Below, piece by piece: positions 25,507 to 32,990 of a stretch of DNA of 32,990 nucleotides. The notes beneath the pieces are model-generated. The model saw only the letters and a list, made by a program, of their open reading frames with translations. It did not search any database and was not told the DNA's origin. The position numbers and the translations under genes were made by a program. Numbering within the stretch: the first letter of the stretch is position 1; every line of letters starts with the position of its first letter. This stretch comes from JBBQXK01 sp038251625 (GTDB lineage Bacteria; Pseudomonadota; Alphaproteobacteria; Rhodobacterales; Rhodobacteraceae): NCBI GenBank assembly GCA_038251625.1, contig JBBSBE010000036.1, forward strand, positions 1 to 32,990, in the 5' to 3' direction.

Positions 25507-25526
25507 ATGCAAGCCCGGCCTTGCAT
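25507..25526. promoter_or_regulatory. Palindrome upstream of the SDR operon, candidate operator
   Basis: ATGCAAG (25507-25513) and CTTGCAT (25520-25526) are perfect inverted repeats around CCCGGC, ending 47 bp before the SDR start. Its size and place suit a TetR-, MerR- or GntR-type operator controlling the SDR-dehydrogenase-kinase genes. A short hairpin is the alternative. No regulator gene adjoins it. Confidence 0.4.
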
Positions 25527-25562
25527 CGCTACCCCGCACCGCAACCGGCCCGAACGATCGCC

Positions 25563-25596
25563 TCCCCTCCCCCCCATGGGGTGGGGGTTGGGGGGC
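25563..25596. terminator. C-run/G-run hairpin between pqiC and the SDR gene
   Basis: A run of C with one T is followed by ATGGGG, then G runs broken by T. CCCCTCCCC can pair with GGGGTGGGG around a few bases, with one T-T mismatch. It lies just past the pqiC stop (25612), the expected place for a Pqi operon terminator, but has no T-run. It could also be a small dispersed intergenic repeat. Confidence 0.35.
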
Positions 25597-25611
25597 ACCG
25601 GCAGGCTTGGA

Positions 25612-26175
25612 TCAGCGCCGCAACCGCGCGATGATCGCATCCGACAATTGCCCCACGGCCACCCCGTTCGCCGTGGCGATCGCCGCCGGTCCGTCGCCCG
25701 CGACAGGCACGCGGATATCGAACCGGTCGATGAACTCGCGCACCCGGCCATCGGGCGAGGCCAGCGCGTACTGGCCCGCCAGCTGGAACGTGCCATCCGC
25801 CCGCGCCACGATCCGCTCGATCCGTACTTCCAGCCTGGCGTCGGCGGGTTCTGCCAGCGGCCAGGGCTCGGCCGCAACTTCGGCGGTGGTGCGCAGATCA
25901 AGGCTGCGCGCCATCTCTGCCGTCACGCCCTTTGCCGACCCATCCGCCCACACGGCCTTGCGGATCGGGCGCAGCGCACCGCCCGGCTCTTCCAGCAGGA
26001 TATCCGCGGCGGTGGCGTAGGCTGGCAACGAGACCTCGCGCAATTCAAGGCTGCCGACCCGCAGGCCCACCTCGCGCGGCGGCGGCGTGGCTTCCACCAG
26101 AAACTGCGAATCCTTCCCGCAGCCCGCAAGGGTCAGGGCGAGAGCCAGAACAGGGGCGATACGACAGAAAACCAT
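25612..26175 (-). CDS. pqiC: PqiC-like outer-membrane lipoprotein
   Basis: 187-residue lipoprotein. The signal peptide ends in a lipobox (LTLAGC), so Cys19 would be lipidated. The mature part, beginning GKDSQFLVEATPPP, has the ABC-type/PqiC domain; VGSLELREVSLPAYATAADIL and AVWADGSAKGVTAEMARSL are characteristic of the YmbA/PqiC family. It would cap the periplasmic PqiB tube at the outer membrane. It is the last gene of the pqi operon, starting 3 bp after pqiB. Confidence 0.85.
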   Translation of the reverse strand: MVFCRIAPVLALALTLAGCGKDSQFLVEATPPPREVGLRVGSLELREVSLPAYATAADILLEEPGGALRPIRKAVWADGSAKGVTAEMARSLDLRTTAEVAAEPWPLAEPADARLEVRIERIVARADGTFQLAGQYALASPDGRVREFIDRFDIRVPVAGDGPAAIATANGVAVGQLSDAIIARLRR

Positions 26176-26178
26176 GGC

Positions 26179-28542
26179 TCAGCGTCCGATCAACAGGGAA
26201 TTGGGATTGCGCTCGATGGTGCGGGCCAGTTGCGCCACAGAGCGTGCAGCGGCGCTCACCTCGCGCAGCACGGCCAGCGTCTGCGCGTTGAAATCCGACC
26301 GCGCGCCATAGGCATCGACCAGCGTGCCCGCCTGGCTGACCAGTCGCTCGATCCGTGCCGTGATGTCAGGCAGCGCCTCCGTCGCCTTTGCCACCGCGTC
26401 GGCCGCGTTGCGGGCCGAGGCCAGCGCCGCATTGGTATTGGCCACGGCCCCGCCCTCCCGCAACTCCTTCAGCGCGGCCTGCACCTCGCCCAGCGCTGCG
26501 GTCAGCGCAGGCGGCAGCGCGCGCGCCTCCTCGGTACCGATCAGCGCATCCGCACTTTCCAGCACCTTGGTGGCGGCAACCACCAGATCCTCTGCGGGCA
26601 GCGCGTCCACCTTGGTAGCCACCGCGCTCAACTGATCCACCAGCGCCGGGAAATCGGCGCTCGCCGCCGACACGTCCGCGGCTGCCTGATTGGCACTGAC
26701 CAACGCCTCGGTCAGCCGCGCCGTGGCACCCGAGGCGCGATACTCGGCCACCGCCGCCTGCACCTCGTTCAAGGCGCCGGTCAGCGCGGGCGGCAACGCA
26801 CGCGCCTCGTCCGTCCCGATCAGCGCCCGCGCGCTGTCCAGCACCTGCGTGGCAGACGCCACCAGATCCTCTGCCGGCAGCGCGTTCACCTTGGCCGCGA
26901 GGTCACGCAAACCCGTCACAAGTTGCGGAAAATCGCCAGATGCTGCGGCAAGATCGCCCGCCACCTTGTCTGCCGACGCGATGGCAGAGGCCAGGCGATC
27001 CACGGTTCCCGCGGCCCGCAGATCGGCCACGACGCCGCGCAATTCCGCCACCGCCTGCCGGATCTCGCCCGGCAGCGCCTGCGTGTCATCCTTGCCGATC
27101 AGCCCCCGCGTCTCGTCCAGAAGCTTCACCAGCGCATCGGGCGCCCTGCGCGTACCCTCTTCCCGCGCGATATCCTCGATCGACGCCATGAGCGAGATCG
27201 CCTGCGCCATCACCTCCTCGATCGGCAAGGCGTTCACCCGCTCCAGCACACCCTCGGCCGTCGCGGTGAAGTTCGGCAGATCGGATTCCACCGACGGCAT
27301 CAGCGGATCGTCCCCCGGGCGACGGATCAGCCGCGCGGGGGGCGCATCGGTGACCGGATTAAGCTCGATCACCAGCTTTGCGCTGAAAATGCTGGTGGTC
27401 GCCAGTTGCGCCCGCAGCCCGTCCGCCACCAGACCGTCGATGAAATTCAGCGTCTCGTCCGCTGGCATATTGGCAGAAAGGCCGATGGCGCCCGGATCCA
27501 CCGCAATCGTCGCACGCAGCACCACGCTGCGACCGGCGGGGGTGGCGCTGGCTTCCGCGCCAATGGCCACCACCTCGCCCACGCGCAAACCCCGGTACAT
27601 GACAGCGGCCCCGGACGACAGGCCATTCACCGATTCCGTGAACTCCACCGACAGCCGCACGGCATTGGCGCCCACGCTGTTGAACACGCTTTCCCGCGCC
27701 GCCGATTCCTCGGGGAAAAGGTCGAACACGGTATCCTCTCCGATCGGCTGCCCGCCGACAAAGATCGTGTCGAACGCGATCCCCCCCGACACCAGCGCCG
27801 CCAGATTGCCGACATCCAGCTTCAGCCCCGACGCGCCGATGGACACCGCAAACCCCGACAGATCCCAGAACCGCGTGGCCGTGGTCAGCCGTGCGTCATG
27901 GGGCGAAGCGATGAACGCGTTCACGATCACCCCGTCGCCACTCGGCGCAAGCCTTGGCGCCTCAAGCTGGCCGACCTCGACCCCGCGATAAAGCACCGGC
28001 GCACCGGGCGAGATCTGGTTGCCGTTCTTGGCGCGCAGGGTGATGCGGGTGCCCTGACGCCCGGGCCGCACCAGCGGCGCTTCCTCCAACCCCTTGAAAC
28101 TTTTTGCAGACGATCCCGCCACCGGCGTGAACGCCGCGTCGATGTAGACGCCGGAAAGTACGGTGGAAAGACCGCTGACCCCCCGCGCGCTCAACTGAGG
28201 ACGCACCACCCAGAACAGGGCGTCAGGGGGCAGCGACGCGGCCACAGCCTTGTCGATCCGGGCGCCGATGATCACCCGCGCCAGATCGGCGGTAAAGCCC
28301 ACCGTCTCGACCGTCCCCACCGTCACTTCTCGGAACTTCACGACGGTTTCGCCCGGCGCGATGCCCGTGGCGTTCTGAAACTCGAGTTGCACCAGCACAC
28401 CCCGGTCGGCATAGCTTTGCCAGGCGATGCCCAGCGACACCACCACCGCGATCACCGGCACCAGCCAGACGACAGAAAGGTTCCGCCAGAACGACCGGCG
28501 CGGCGGCTCGATCTCCATCTCGGCGGGGCTGTGCTCGGTCAT
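26179..28542 (-). CDS. pqiB: PqiB-like MCE protein with extended repeated C-terminal region
   Basis: 787-residue inner-membrane-anchored protein that would form a lipid conduit across the periplasm. One membrane helix is at about 21-41. Three MCE domains begin near residues 47, 164 and 293 (VLVQLEFQNATGIAPGETVVKFREV; ITLRAKNGNQISPGAPVLYRGVEVG; LSVEFTESVNGLSSGAAVMYRGLRVG). E. coli PqiB is about 546 residues. The extra length is C-terminal: three helical units starting at 435, 551 and 644, each opening with (K/R)V(N/D)ALP(A/I)E. The last two are 93 residues long and very alike; the first is about 116. The start overlaps the second PqiA-like gene by 4 bp. The repeats probably lengthen the alpha-helical tube. 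Confidence 0.9.
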   Translation of the reverse strand: MTEHSPAEMEIEPPRRSFWRNLSVVWLVPVIAVVVSLGIAWQSYADRGVLVQLEFQNATGIAPGETVVKFREVTVGTVETVGFTADLARVIIGARIDKAVAASLPPDALFWVVRPQLSARGVSGLSTVLSGVYIDAAFTPVAGSSAKSFKGLEEAPLVRPGRQGTRITLRAKNGNQISPGAPVLYRGVEVGQLEAPRLAPSGDGVIVNAFIASPHDARLTTATRFWDLSGFAVSIGASGLKLDVGNLAALVSGGIAFDTIFVGGQPIGEDTVFDLFPEESAARESVFNSVGANAVRLSVEFTESVNGLSSGAAVMYRGLRVGEVVAIGAEASATPAGRSVVLRATIAVDPGAIGLSANMPADETLNFIDGLVADGLRAQLATTSIFSAKLVIELNPVTDAPPARLIRRPGDDPLMPSVESDLPNFTATAEGVLERVNALPIEEVMAQAISLMASIEDIAREEGTRRAPDALVKLLDETRGLIGKDDTQALPGEIRQAVAELRGVVADLRAAGTVDRLASAIASADKVAGDLAAASGDFPQLVTGLRDLAAKVNALPAEDLVASATQVLDSARALIGTDEARALPPALTGALNEVQAAVAEYRASGATARLTEALVSANQAAADVSAASADFPALVDQLSAVATKVDALPAEDLVVAATKVLESADALIGTEEARALPPALTAALGEVQAALKELREGGAVANTNAALASARNAADAVAKATEALPDITARIERLVSQAGTLVDAYGARSDFNAQTLAVLREVSAAARSVAQLARTIERNPNSLLIGR

Positions 28543-29189
28543 GTCTGCGGGGCCTCCTCGGCGTCCCAGATCAGGCGGGGATCAAAGCTCAGTGCAGAGA
28601 GCATGGTGAACGCCACCGACAGCGCGAAACTGACCGCGGCGATGCCGGGGTTGATCGTCGCGGCGAAGTCAAGCTGCACCAGTGCCGACAGGATCGCCAC
28701 CACGAAAACGTCGATCATCGACCAGCGGCCGATGAATTCGACCACTTCATAAAGCCGCGTGTGGCGATGGCCGCGCGTCCGGCCCGGGCGGCCCACGATC
28801 CAGGCGAGGTAGGCGATGGCAAAGAACTTGCCCACAGGGATGATGATGCTTGCGGTGAACACGATGGCCGCGATGCCGTAAGACCCGTGATCGACCAGGT
28901 CGAACACCCCGCCGACGATGGTGCTTTCGGCATGGTGGCCCAGCGATTTGGTCAACAGCATCGGATAGATGTTTGCCGGGATATAGGCGATCAGCCCCGC
29001 GATCAGCCATGCCCAGACCATCTGCAGGCTGCCGTCCTCGCGGCTCGACAACCGGCTGCCGCAGCGCGCGCAATGGGGCGTGCCGCGTGCATGCACGCGG
29101 CCGCAATTGCGGCACCCGACCAGACCCGCGGCGCGGGCGGTCAGGACCGGGCGCGGGTGTAAAGCGTTTTCCATATCGTCATCCGGCAC
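28539..29189 (-). CDS. PqiA-like membrane protein, C-terminal half type
   Basis: 216-residue protein matching the second half of E. coli PqiA. A zinc-ribbon (Cys26, Cys29, Cys40, Cys43) precedes four membrane helices; LYEVVEFIGRWSMIDVFVVAILSALV is almost the PqiA sequence at the same place. The start is either ATG 29189 or ATG 29174 (MENALHPRP); both overlap the upstream pqiA-like gene (49 or 34 bp) in another frame. It would sit in the inner membrane below the PqiB tube. The ending LSFDPRLIWD is also diagnostic. Confidence 0.88.
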   Translation of the reverse strand: MPDDDMENALHPRPVLTARAAGLVGCRNCGRVHARGTPHCARCGSRLSSREDGSLQMVWAWLIAGLIAYIPANIYPMLLTKSLGHHAESTIVGGVFDLVDHGSYGIAAIVFTASIIIPVGKFFAIAYLAWIVGRPGRTRGHRHTRLYEVVEFIGRWSMIDVFVVAILSALVQLDFAATINPGIAAVSFALSVAFTMLSALSFDPRLIWDAEEAPQT

Positions 29190-29812
29190 ATGAAATTGTC
29201 ATTGAGGGCGGTCACCAGCACCAGCAGGACCAGCGCCCAGAACGCAGGCCCCAGTGACAGCTTGGCCAACCCCGCCACCTTGACCAGCGCAATTGCCACC
29301 CCCACCACGAATATCTCGGCCATCGCCCAGGGCCGCAGCCCCTCGGCCAGCCGGAAGGCGGGAATCGCATGGCGCCACGGGTGCCAGCCCAGCGCCATCG
29401 GCGCAAGCGCATAGGTGATGGCAGACAGCCGCACGAGCGGCAGCACGATGATCAGCGCCGCCACCGCAAAGGTCAGCGGAATAAGCAACCCGTCCGAAAA
29501 CGCCAGCACCGCATCCAGAAGCGAGCTTTCGCGGTGCAGCCCCTTGGCGCTCAGTTCCAGAAACGGAAAGAACACCGCCGCCCACATCAGCACGAACGCG
29601 GTGGATGCCAGCATCACGATCCGCGTCAATGCGCGCTCGCGCGGGGCGGCAATGATGGTGTGGCACCGCGTGCAGCGCGCACGGGCACCCACCGGCACCG
29701 CCACATCGCGAAGCAGCGCATCGCAGACCGGGCAGGCGATCAGATCGCCCATGTCGTCTGCGTCGATGGGGTCGTCGGGCTTGGCAGCGTCCATGGCCTT
29801 GTTATCGGCCAT
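29141..29812 (-). CDS. PqiA-like membrane protein, N-terminal half type
   Basis: 223-residue protein matching the first half of PqiA: a zinc-ribbon (Cys27, Cys30, Cys47, Cys50), then four membrane helices with RPWAMAEIFVVGVAIALVKVAGLAKLSLG, equivalent to the WGMAEIF...VK segment of E. coli PqiA. ATG 29812 is preferred over an upstream TTG because the TTG lies in the hairpin. Together with the next gene it equals one full-length PqiA cut at the inter-domain linker. It is 29 bp after the DeoR regulator gene on the same strand. Confidence 0.87.
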   Translation of the reverse strand: MADNKAMDAAKPDDPIDADDMGDLIACPVCDALLRDVAVPVGARARCTRCHTIIAAPRERALTRIVMLASTAFVLMWAAVFFPFLELSAKGLHRESSLLDAVLAFSDGLLIPLTFAVAALIIVLPLVRLSAITYALAPMALGWHPWRHAIPAFRLAEGLRPWAMAEIFVVGVAIALVKVAGLAKLSLGPAFWALVLLVLVTALNDNFMCRMTIWKTLYTRARS

Positions 29813-29827
29813 GCACCCCAAGGGTGC
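29813..29827 (-). other. Small hairpin immediately before the first pqiA-like start
   Basis: GCACCC (29813-29818) and GGGTGC (29822-29827) pair around a 3-base loop. It lies between the DeoR-family stop and the ATG at 29812 and would cover the ribosome-binding region. It may limit read-through translation or end the regulator mRNA; there is no T-run. Low-information feature. Confidence 0.35.
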
Positions 29828-29841
29828 AAGGCGATGCCGGA

Positions 29842-30627
29842 TCAGTCGGCACCCGGCCGCGGTCCGGGATCACAGATTGAAACATGCGTGCCCCAATCCG
29901 CGCACCGGCGCGCCAGCGTTTCGGGCAGCGGGCGGTCGGTGAAAAAGCTGTGGATGTCACGCAAGCTCGCAATGCGGGCGGGGGCAGAGCGGGCGAACTT
30001 GGAATGATCCGCCACAAGGAACGTGCGCCGGGCCTGCCGGATGATCGTCTGGCTGACGCCCACCTCCTCGAAATCGAAATCCAGAAGATCGCCCTCCACA
30101 TCCAGCGCCGAGCAGCCGATGATGGCAAAATCCACCTTGAAATGCTCGATGGTGCGCGCGGTCAGACTGCCCACCAACCCCCCGTCCGACCGCCGCAGCA
30201 CACCGCCCGCCACGATCACCTTGGCCTCGGGGTTCGCTTCCAGCGTGCGGGCCACGTTCATGTTGTTCGTCACCGCCATCAGGTTGCGGTGGCTCAGAAG
30301 CGCGCGCGCGACCGCCTCGGTCGTCGTCCCGATGTTCAGAAACACCGATACATCCGACGGGATCGCAGCCGCGCAAGCCGCCGCAATCGCCGCCTTGGCA
30401 TCGGCGTTCAACTCGCGGCGCTCCTCATACCCGATGTTTGACACGCCCGACGGCAGGATCGCCCCGCCATGCACGCGCTCCAGCTTTCCCGCCTCGGCCA
30501 GATCGGTCAGGTCGCGGCGGATCGTCTGCGCGGTCACGCCGAAATGCTCGGCCAGACCGTCCACCGTCACGCGGCCTGTGCGGCGTGCGATGTCCAGAAT
30601 TTCGGGGGCCCTGAAGGTTTGCGACAT
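29842..30627 (-). CDS. glpR: DeoR-family repressor, GlpR-like
   Basis: 261-residue regulator. The N-terminal DeoR helix-turn-helix covers about residues 16-50 (VTVDGLAEHFGVTAQTIRRDLTDL, then LERVHGGA). The C-terminal sugar-phosphate-binding DeoRC domain includes NIGTTTEAVARAL and VADHSKF. ATG 30627 follows AAGGGA and gives the standard N-terminus; open frame upstream is the regulatory gap. It is divergent from glpD, whose promoter carries repeated DeoR-type boxes, so glycerol-3-phosphate is the probable inducer. Confidence 0.9.
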   Translation of the reverse strand: MSQTFRAPEILDIARRTGRVTVDGLAEHFGVTAQTIRRDLTDLAEAGKLERVHGGAILPSGVSNIGYEERRELNADAKAAIAAACAAAIPSDVSVFLNIGTTTEAVARALLSHRNLMAVTNNMNVARTLEANPEAKVIVAGGVLRRSDGGLVGSLTARTIEHFKVDFAIIGCSALDVEGDLLDFDFEEVGVSQTIIRQARRTFLVADHSKFARSAPARIASLRDIHSFFTDRPLPETLARRCADWGTHVSICDPGPRPGAD

Positions 30628-30666
30628 CGGCTTTCCCTTTTCACCCGACACCCCTGCTTTGCACGG

Positions 30667-30763
30667 TTTTGTTCGCTTTATCAAGAAAAGTGCCAGATCG
30701 TCAGCTTTATTGACCGTTTTTCTGCGTTGCAGCATCGAAAACGAACAGAAACGAAAACAAACG
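30667..30763. promoter_or_regulatory. GlpR operator cluster and glpD promoter
   Basis: TTTTGTTCG (30667-30675) is one box in the orientation of the complementary strand. CGAAAACGAACAGAAACG (30736-30753) runs on into AAAACAAACG (30754-30763), giving several direct repeats of an (A)CGAA-type unit. They end where TTGACT (30764-30769), a good -35 for glpD, begins. DeoR-type repressors bind such repeats, so occupancy would block RNA polymerase. The -10 is poor (CACTAC region, 30785-30790). Confidence 0.6.
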
Positions 30764-30822
30764 TTGACTCGCGAATGTGGCTCGCACTACCTTTCGCGCA
30801 AGAGACACCGGGGAGGGGCTCT

Positions 30823-32427
30823 GTGACCGCTGCCACGACCAACATGGCCACCACCGATCTTTTCGTCATCGGTGGCGGGATCAACGGCTGCGGGATCGCG
30901 CGCGATGCGGCCGGTCGCGGGCTCAGCGTCGTGCTAGCTGAAATGAATGATCTTGCCTCCGCCACCTCCTCCGCCTCGACCAAGCTTTTCCACGGTGGCC
31001 TGCGCTATCTGGAATACTTCGAGGTGCGCCTTGTGCGCGAAGCGCTCATCGAACGCGAAACCCTGCTCCGCGCTATGCCGCACATCAGTTGGCCCATGCG
31101 GTTCGTGCTGCCCTACCACCCCGACATGCGGTTCGAGGGCACCACCCCCACGTCAAAGATCCTCAACACGGTCATGCCGTGGATGAAGGGCCGCCGCCCC
31201 GCGTGGCTGATCCGGCTGGGGCTTTTTCTCTACGATAACCTCGGCGGGCGCAAAATCCTGCCCGGCACCCGTACCGTGGATCTGACGCGCGATCCGGCAG
31301 GCGCCCCCCTGAACCCCAGGTTCGCCCGCGCCTATGAATATTCGGACTGCTGGATCGAAGACAGCCGCCTTGTCGTGCTGAACGCCCGCGATGCCGAAGC
31401 GCGCGGCGCCGAGATTCTGACCCGCACCAAGGTTGTCAGCGCCACCCGTGGCGCGGATCTGTGGCAGATCACGCTGGAAGATCGCGATACCGGCACCCGC
31501 AGCACCCGCCAGGCGCGCATGATCGTGAACGCAGGGGGGCCTTGGGTCGCCGACATCATCCACGGCACCTTGCGATCGAACTCTCCCGCCGGGGTCCGCC
31601 TCGTGCGCGGCAGCCATGTCGTCACGAAGCGGCTTTTCGATCACGACAAATGCTATTTCTTTCAGGGCGCGGATGGCCGCATCATCTTTGCCATCCCCTA
31701 TGAGACCGACTTTACCCTTCTCGGCACCACCGACGCCGACCACGCCAACCCCGATGAACGCCCCGTCTGCACCGACGCCGAGCGTGATTACCTTCTGGCC
31801 TTCGCTTCGCAGTATTTCAAACGCCCCGTCACCCGCGACGATGTGGTCTGGACGTATTCGGGCGTGCGCCCCCTCTACGACGACGGGGCGAAATCGGCCA
31901 CAGCCGCCACCCGCGACTATGTGCTGAAAGTGGATGATGCGGGCGGCGCCCCGGTGCTGAACGTCTTTGGCGGCAAGATCACCACCTATCGCCGACTGGC
32001 CGAAAGCGCGCTGGAAAAGATCCTGCCCCATTTCGCCAAAGGCGGCGGGCCATGGACGGCAGGCGTCGCCCTGCCCGGTGGCGATTTTCCCGTGACGGGC
32101 GTGGCCGTGCTGATAGAGGATCTGCGCGCTGCCCATACCTTCCTGACCGAACGCTGGGCCAAGCGGCTGATCCGCGCCTACGGCACCGAAGCGCAGACCA
32201 TGCTCGCCGGCGCGCAAACCGCCGCCGACCTTGGCCGCGATTTCGGCGCCACGCTCACGGAACGCGAACTGCGCTGGCTTATGAGCCATGAATACGCCCG
32301 CCGGGCCGAGGATGTGGTCTGGCGCCGCTCGAAACTCGGGCTGAGGTTGACCGCCGCGGAAATCGCGACGCTCGACGACTGGATGAAGAACGAACGCAAG
32401 GCCAGCCGCGCCGATGCTGCGGAATAA
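30823..32427 (+). CDS. glpD: Glycerol-3-phosphate dehydrogenase (respiratory)
   Basis: 534-residue flavoprotein at the inner membrane that oxidises sn-glycerol-3-phosphate to dihydroxyacetone phosphate and passes electrons to quinone. The FAD-binding start is LFVIGGGINGCGIARDAAGRG. Other marks are SSASTKLFHGGLRYLE, VNAGGPWVADI, TLLGTTDADH and the C-terminal LRWLMSHEYARRAEDVVWRRSKLGL, all GlpD-typical. I prefer GTG 30823, since GGAGG lies 6 bases before it; ATG 30844 is the alternative and loses seven residues. The unconserved N-terminal extension is short. It heads the glycerol operon and is followed by glpS. Confidence 0.94.
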   Translation: MTAATTNMATTDLFVIGGGINGCGIARDAAGRGLSVVLAEMNDLASATSSASTKLFHGGLRYLEYFEVRLVREALIERETLLRAMPHISWPMRFVLPYHPDMRFEGTTPTSKILNTVMPWMKGRRPAWLIRLGLFLYDNLGGRKILPGTRTVDLTRDPAGAPLNPRFARAYEYSDCWIEDSRLVVLNARDAEARGAEILTRTKVVSATRGADLWQITLEDRDTGTRSTRQARMIVNAGGPWVADIIHGTLRSNSPAGVRLVRGSHVVTKRLFDHDKCYFFQGADGRIIFAIPYETDFTLLGTTDADHANPDERPVCTDAERDYLLAFASQYFKRPVTRDDVVWTYSGVRPLYDDGAKSATAATRDYVLKVDDAGGAPVLNVFGGKITTYRRLAESALEKILPHFAKGGGPWTAGVALPGGDFPVTGVAVLIEDLRAAHTFLTERWAKRLIRAYGTEAQTMLAGAQTAADLGRDFGATLTERELRWLMSHEYARRAEDVVWRRSKLGLRLTAAEIATLDDWMKNERKASRADAAE

Positions 32428-32437
32428 GGCCGGAATA

Positions 32438-32453
32438 CCGGGGATCACCCCGG
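32438..32453 (+). other. Short inverted repeat between glpD and glpS
   Basis: CCGGGG (32438-32443) and CCCCGG (32448-32453) flank ATCA. It sits 10 bp after the glpD stop and just before the glpS ribosome-binding site. It is too short and lacks a T-run for a firm terminator; it may tune the ratio of glpD to transporter mRNA. Confidence 0.4.
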
Positions 32454-32469
32454 CGATGGGAGGGGAAGG

Positions 32470-32990
32470 ATGACGCTGACGCTTGAGGGCGTGTCCAAGA
32501 TCGTGGCGGGCCGGGTGCATATCCACCCGACCACCCTGACCTTGCGACCCGGCACGATGAACGTGCTCCTTGGCCCCACGCTGTCGGGCAAGACGTCGCT
32601 CATGCGGCTGATGGCGGGGCTCGATCAGCCCGCCACGGGCCGCATCCTGTGGAACGGCACCGATGTCACCGGCCAGCGCGTGCAGGACCGCAAGGTCGCC
32701 ATGGTCTACCAGCAGTTCATCAATTACCCCTCGATGACCGTTTACGACAACATCGCCTCGCCCCTGCGGCTGATGGGCAAATCCGCCGCCGAAATCGATG
32801 CCGCCGTCAAGAAGGCGGCCGAGATGATGCGCCTCGTGCCCTTCCTCACCCGCAAACCGCTGGAGCTTTCGGGCGGCCAGCAGCAGCGCTGCGCCCTCGC
32901 CCGCGCGCTGGTCAAGGAGGCGGGCCTCGTCCTTCTCGACGAACCCCTCGCCAACCTCGATTACAAACTGCGCGAAGAGTTGCGCGCCGA
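32470..32990 (+). CDS. glpS: Glycerol ABC transporter ATP-binding protein GlpS, 3' end missing
   Basis: 173 codons are present before the window ends in frame. Walker A is GPTLSGKTS (residues 35-43), the Q-loop is VYQQFINYPSMTVYDNIASPL, the signature is LSGGQQQR and Walker B is LVLLDEPLANLD, followed by the D-loop. The Walker A with TLSGKT in place of the usual SGCGKS, and the YQQFINYPS segment, match GlpS of the rhizobial glpSTPQUV glycerol importer as I recall it. GGGAGGGG at 32458-32465 precedes the ATG. Position after glpD, under GlpR control, supports glycerol uptake; GlpT and the permeases should follow beyond the window. Confidence 0.85.
   Translation, partial: MTLTLEGVSKIVAGRVHIHPTTLTLRPGTMNVLLGPTLSGKTSLMRLMAGLDQPATGRILWNGTDVTGQRVQDRKVAMVYQQFINYPSMTVYDNIASPLRLMGKSAAEIDAAVKKAAEMMRLVPFLTRKPLELSGGQQQRCALARALVKEAGLVLLDEPLANLDYKLREELRA

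Noticed and set aside
26331..27240. Regular repeats near 26.3-27.2 kb considered as a CRISPR or DNA satellite
   Set aside because: The period is 279 bp, in frame, and conserved at the protein level; these are PqiB domain repeats.
25507..28752. Very long open frame on the + strand opposite the pqi genes
   Set aside because: It is Arg/His/Gln/Gly-rich, has no domain or membrane pattern, and lies antisense to clear PqiB/PqiC coding sequence; a high-GC shadow.

Overview
The window is about 33 kb of dense, GC-rich bacterial DNA with short intergenic gaps and many ATGA or GTGA stop/start overlaps. Gene content and protein style suggest an alphaproteobacterium of the Rhodobacterales (Roseobacter/Rhodobacter type). 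The pointers are a GlpS-type glycerol ABC ATPase beside glpD and a DeoR regulator, an FcbT-type TRAP transporter, and Tat-dependent binding proteins. This assignment is inferred from gene content; there is no rRNA or phylogenetic marker. I see no rRNA, tRNA, CRISPR array, phage or insertion sequence.

Layout: (1) 1-1236, 3' part of a glycerate 2-kinase gene. (2) 1327-5391, an AttEFGH-like set: LolD-type ATPase, a fused FtsX-type permease, and a secreted CrtC/AttH-like lipocalin. (3) 5388-13827, a LysR-controlled locus. A diverged adenine-phosphoribosyltransferase-like gene and a BtpA/SgcQ-like TIM-barrel gene run leftward. A LysR gene, a polyamine/opine-type ABC importer, a CE4/cyclic-imidase-like hydrolase and a cytosine-deaminase-like amidohydrolase run rightward. 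(4) 13832-18619, leftward: TRAP binding protein, both TRAP membrane subunits, an amidase and a 54-residue membrane protein. (5) 18799-22450, leftward: an unrecognised 380-residue protein after rmlC-rmlB-rmlD for dTDP-L-rhamnose. (6) 22487-25460, leftward: SDR, acyl-CoA dehydrogenase and APH-fold kinase, the same combination as in the levulinate (Lva)/ACAD10-11 4-hydroxyacyl-CoA route. (7) 25612-29812, leftward: a Pqi lipid-transport system with a split PqiA, a long PqiB carrying C-terminal repeats, and the PqiC lipoprotein. (8) 29842-32990: glpR divergent from glpD, followed by the start of glpS.

The most interesting part is region 3, possibly together with region 4. The same 15-bp T-N11-A motif (ATAAGCAATGCGNAT) lies between lysR and btpA and again over the lysR stop codon in front of the ABC operon. 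At each place a second T-N11-A element lies exactly 21 bp away on the promoter side. This ties btpA-PRT, lysR and the importer/hydrolase operon into one predicted regulon. The enzymes (base-handling PRT, possible sugar/nucleoside-related BtpA, cyclic deaminase, ring-opening imidase-like enzyme, then a neighbouring amidase) fit uptake and stepwise opening of a nitrogen heterocycle. The substrate cannot be named from sequence. Both the deaminase and the phosphoribosyltransferase have changes at positions that set specificity in their model relatives.
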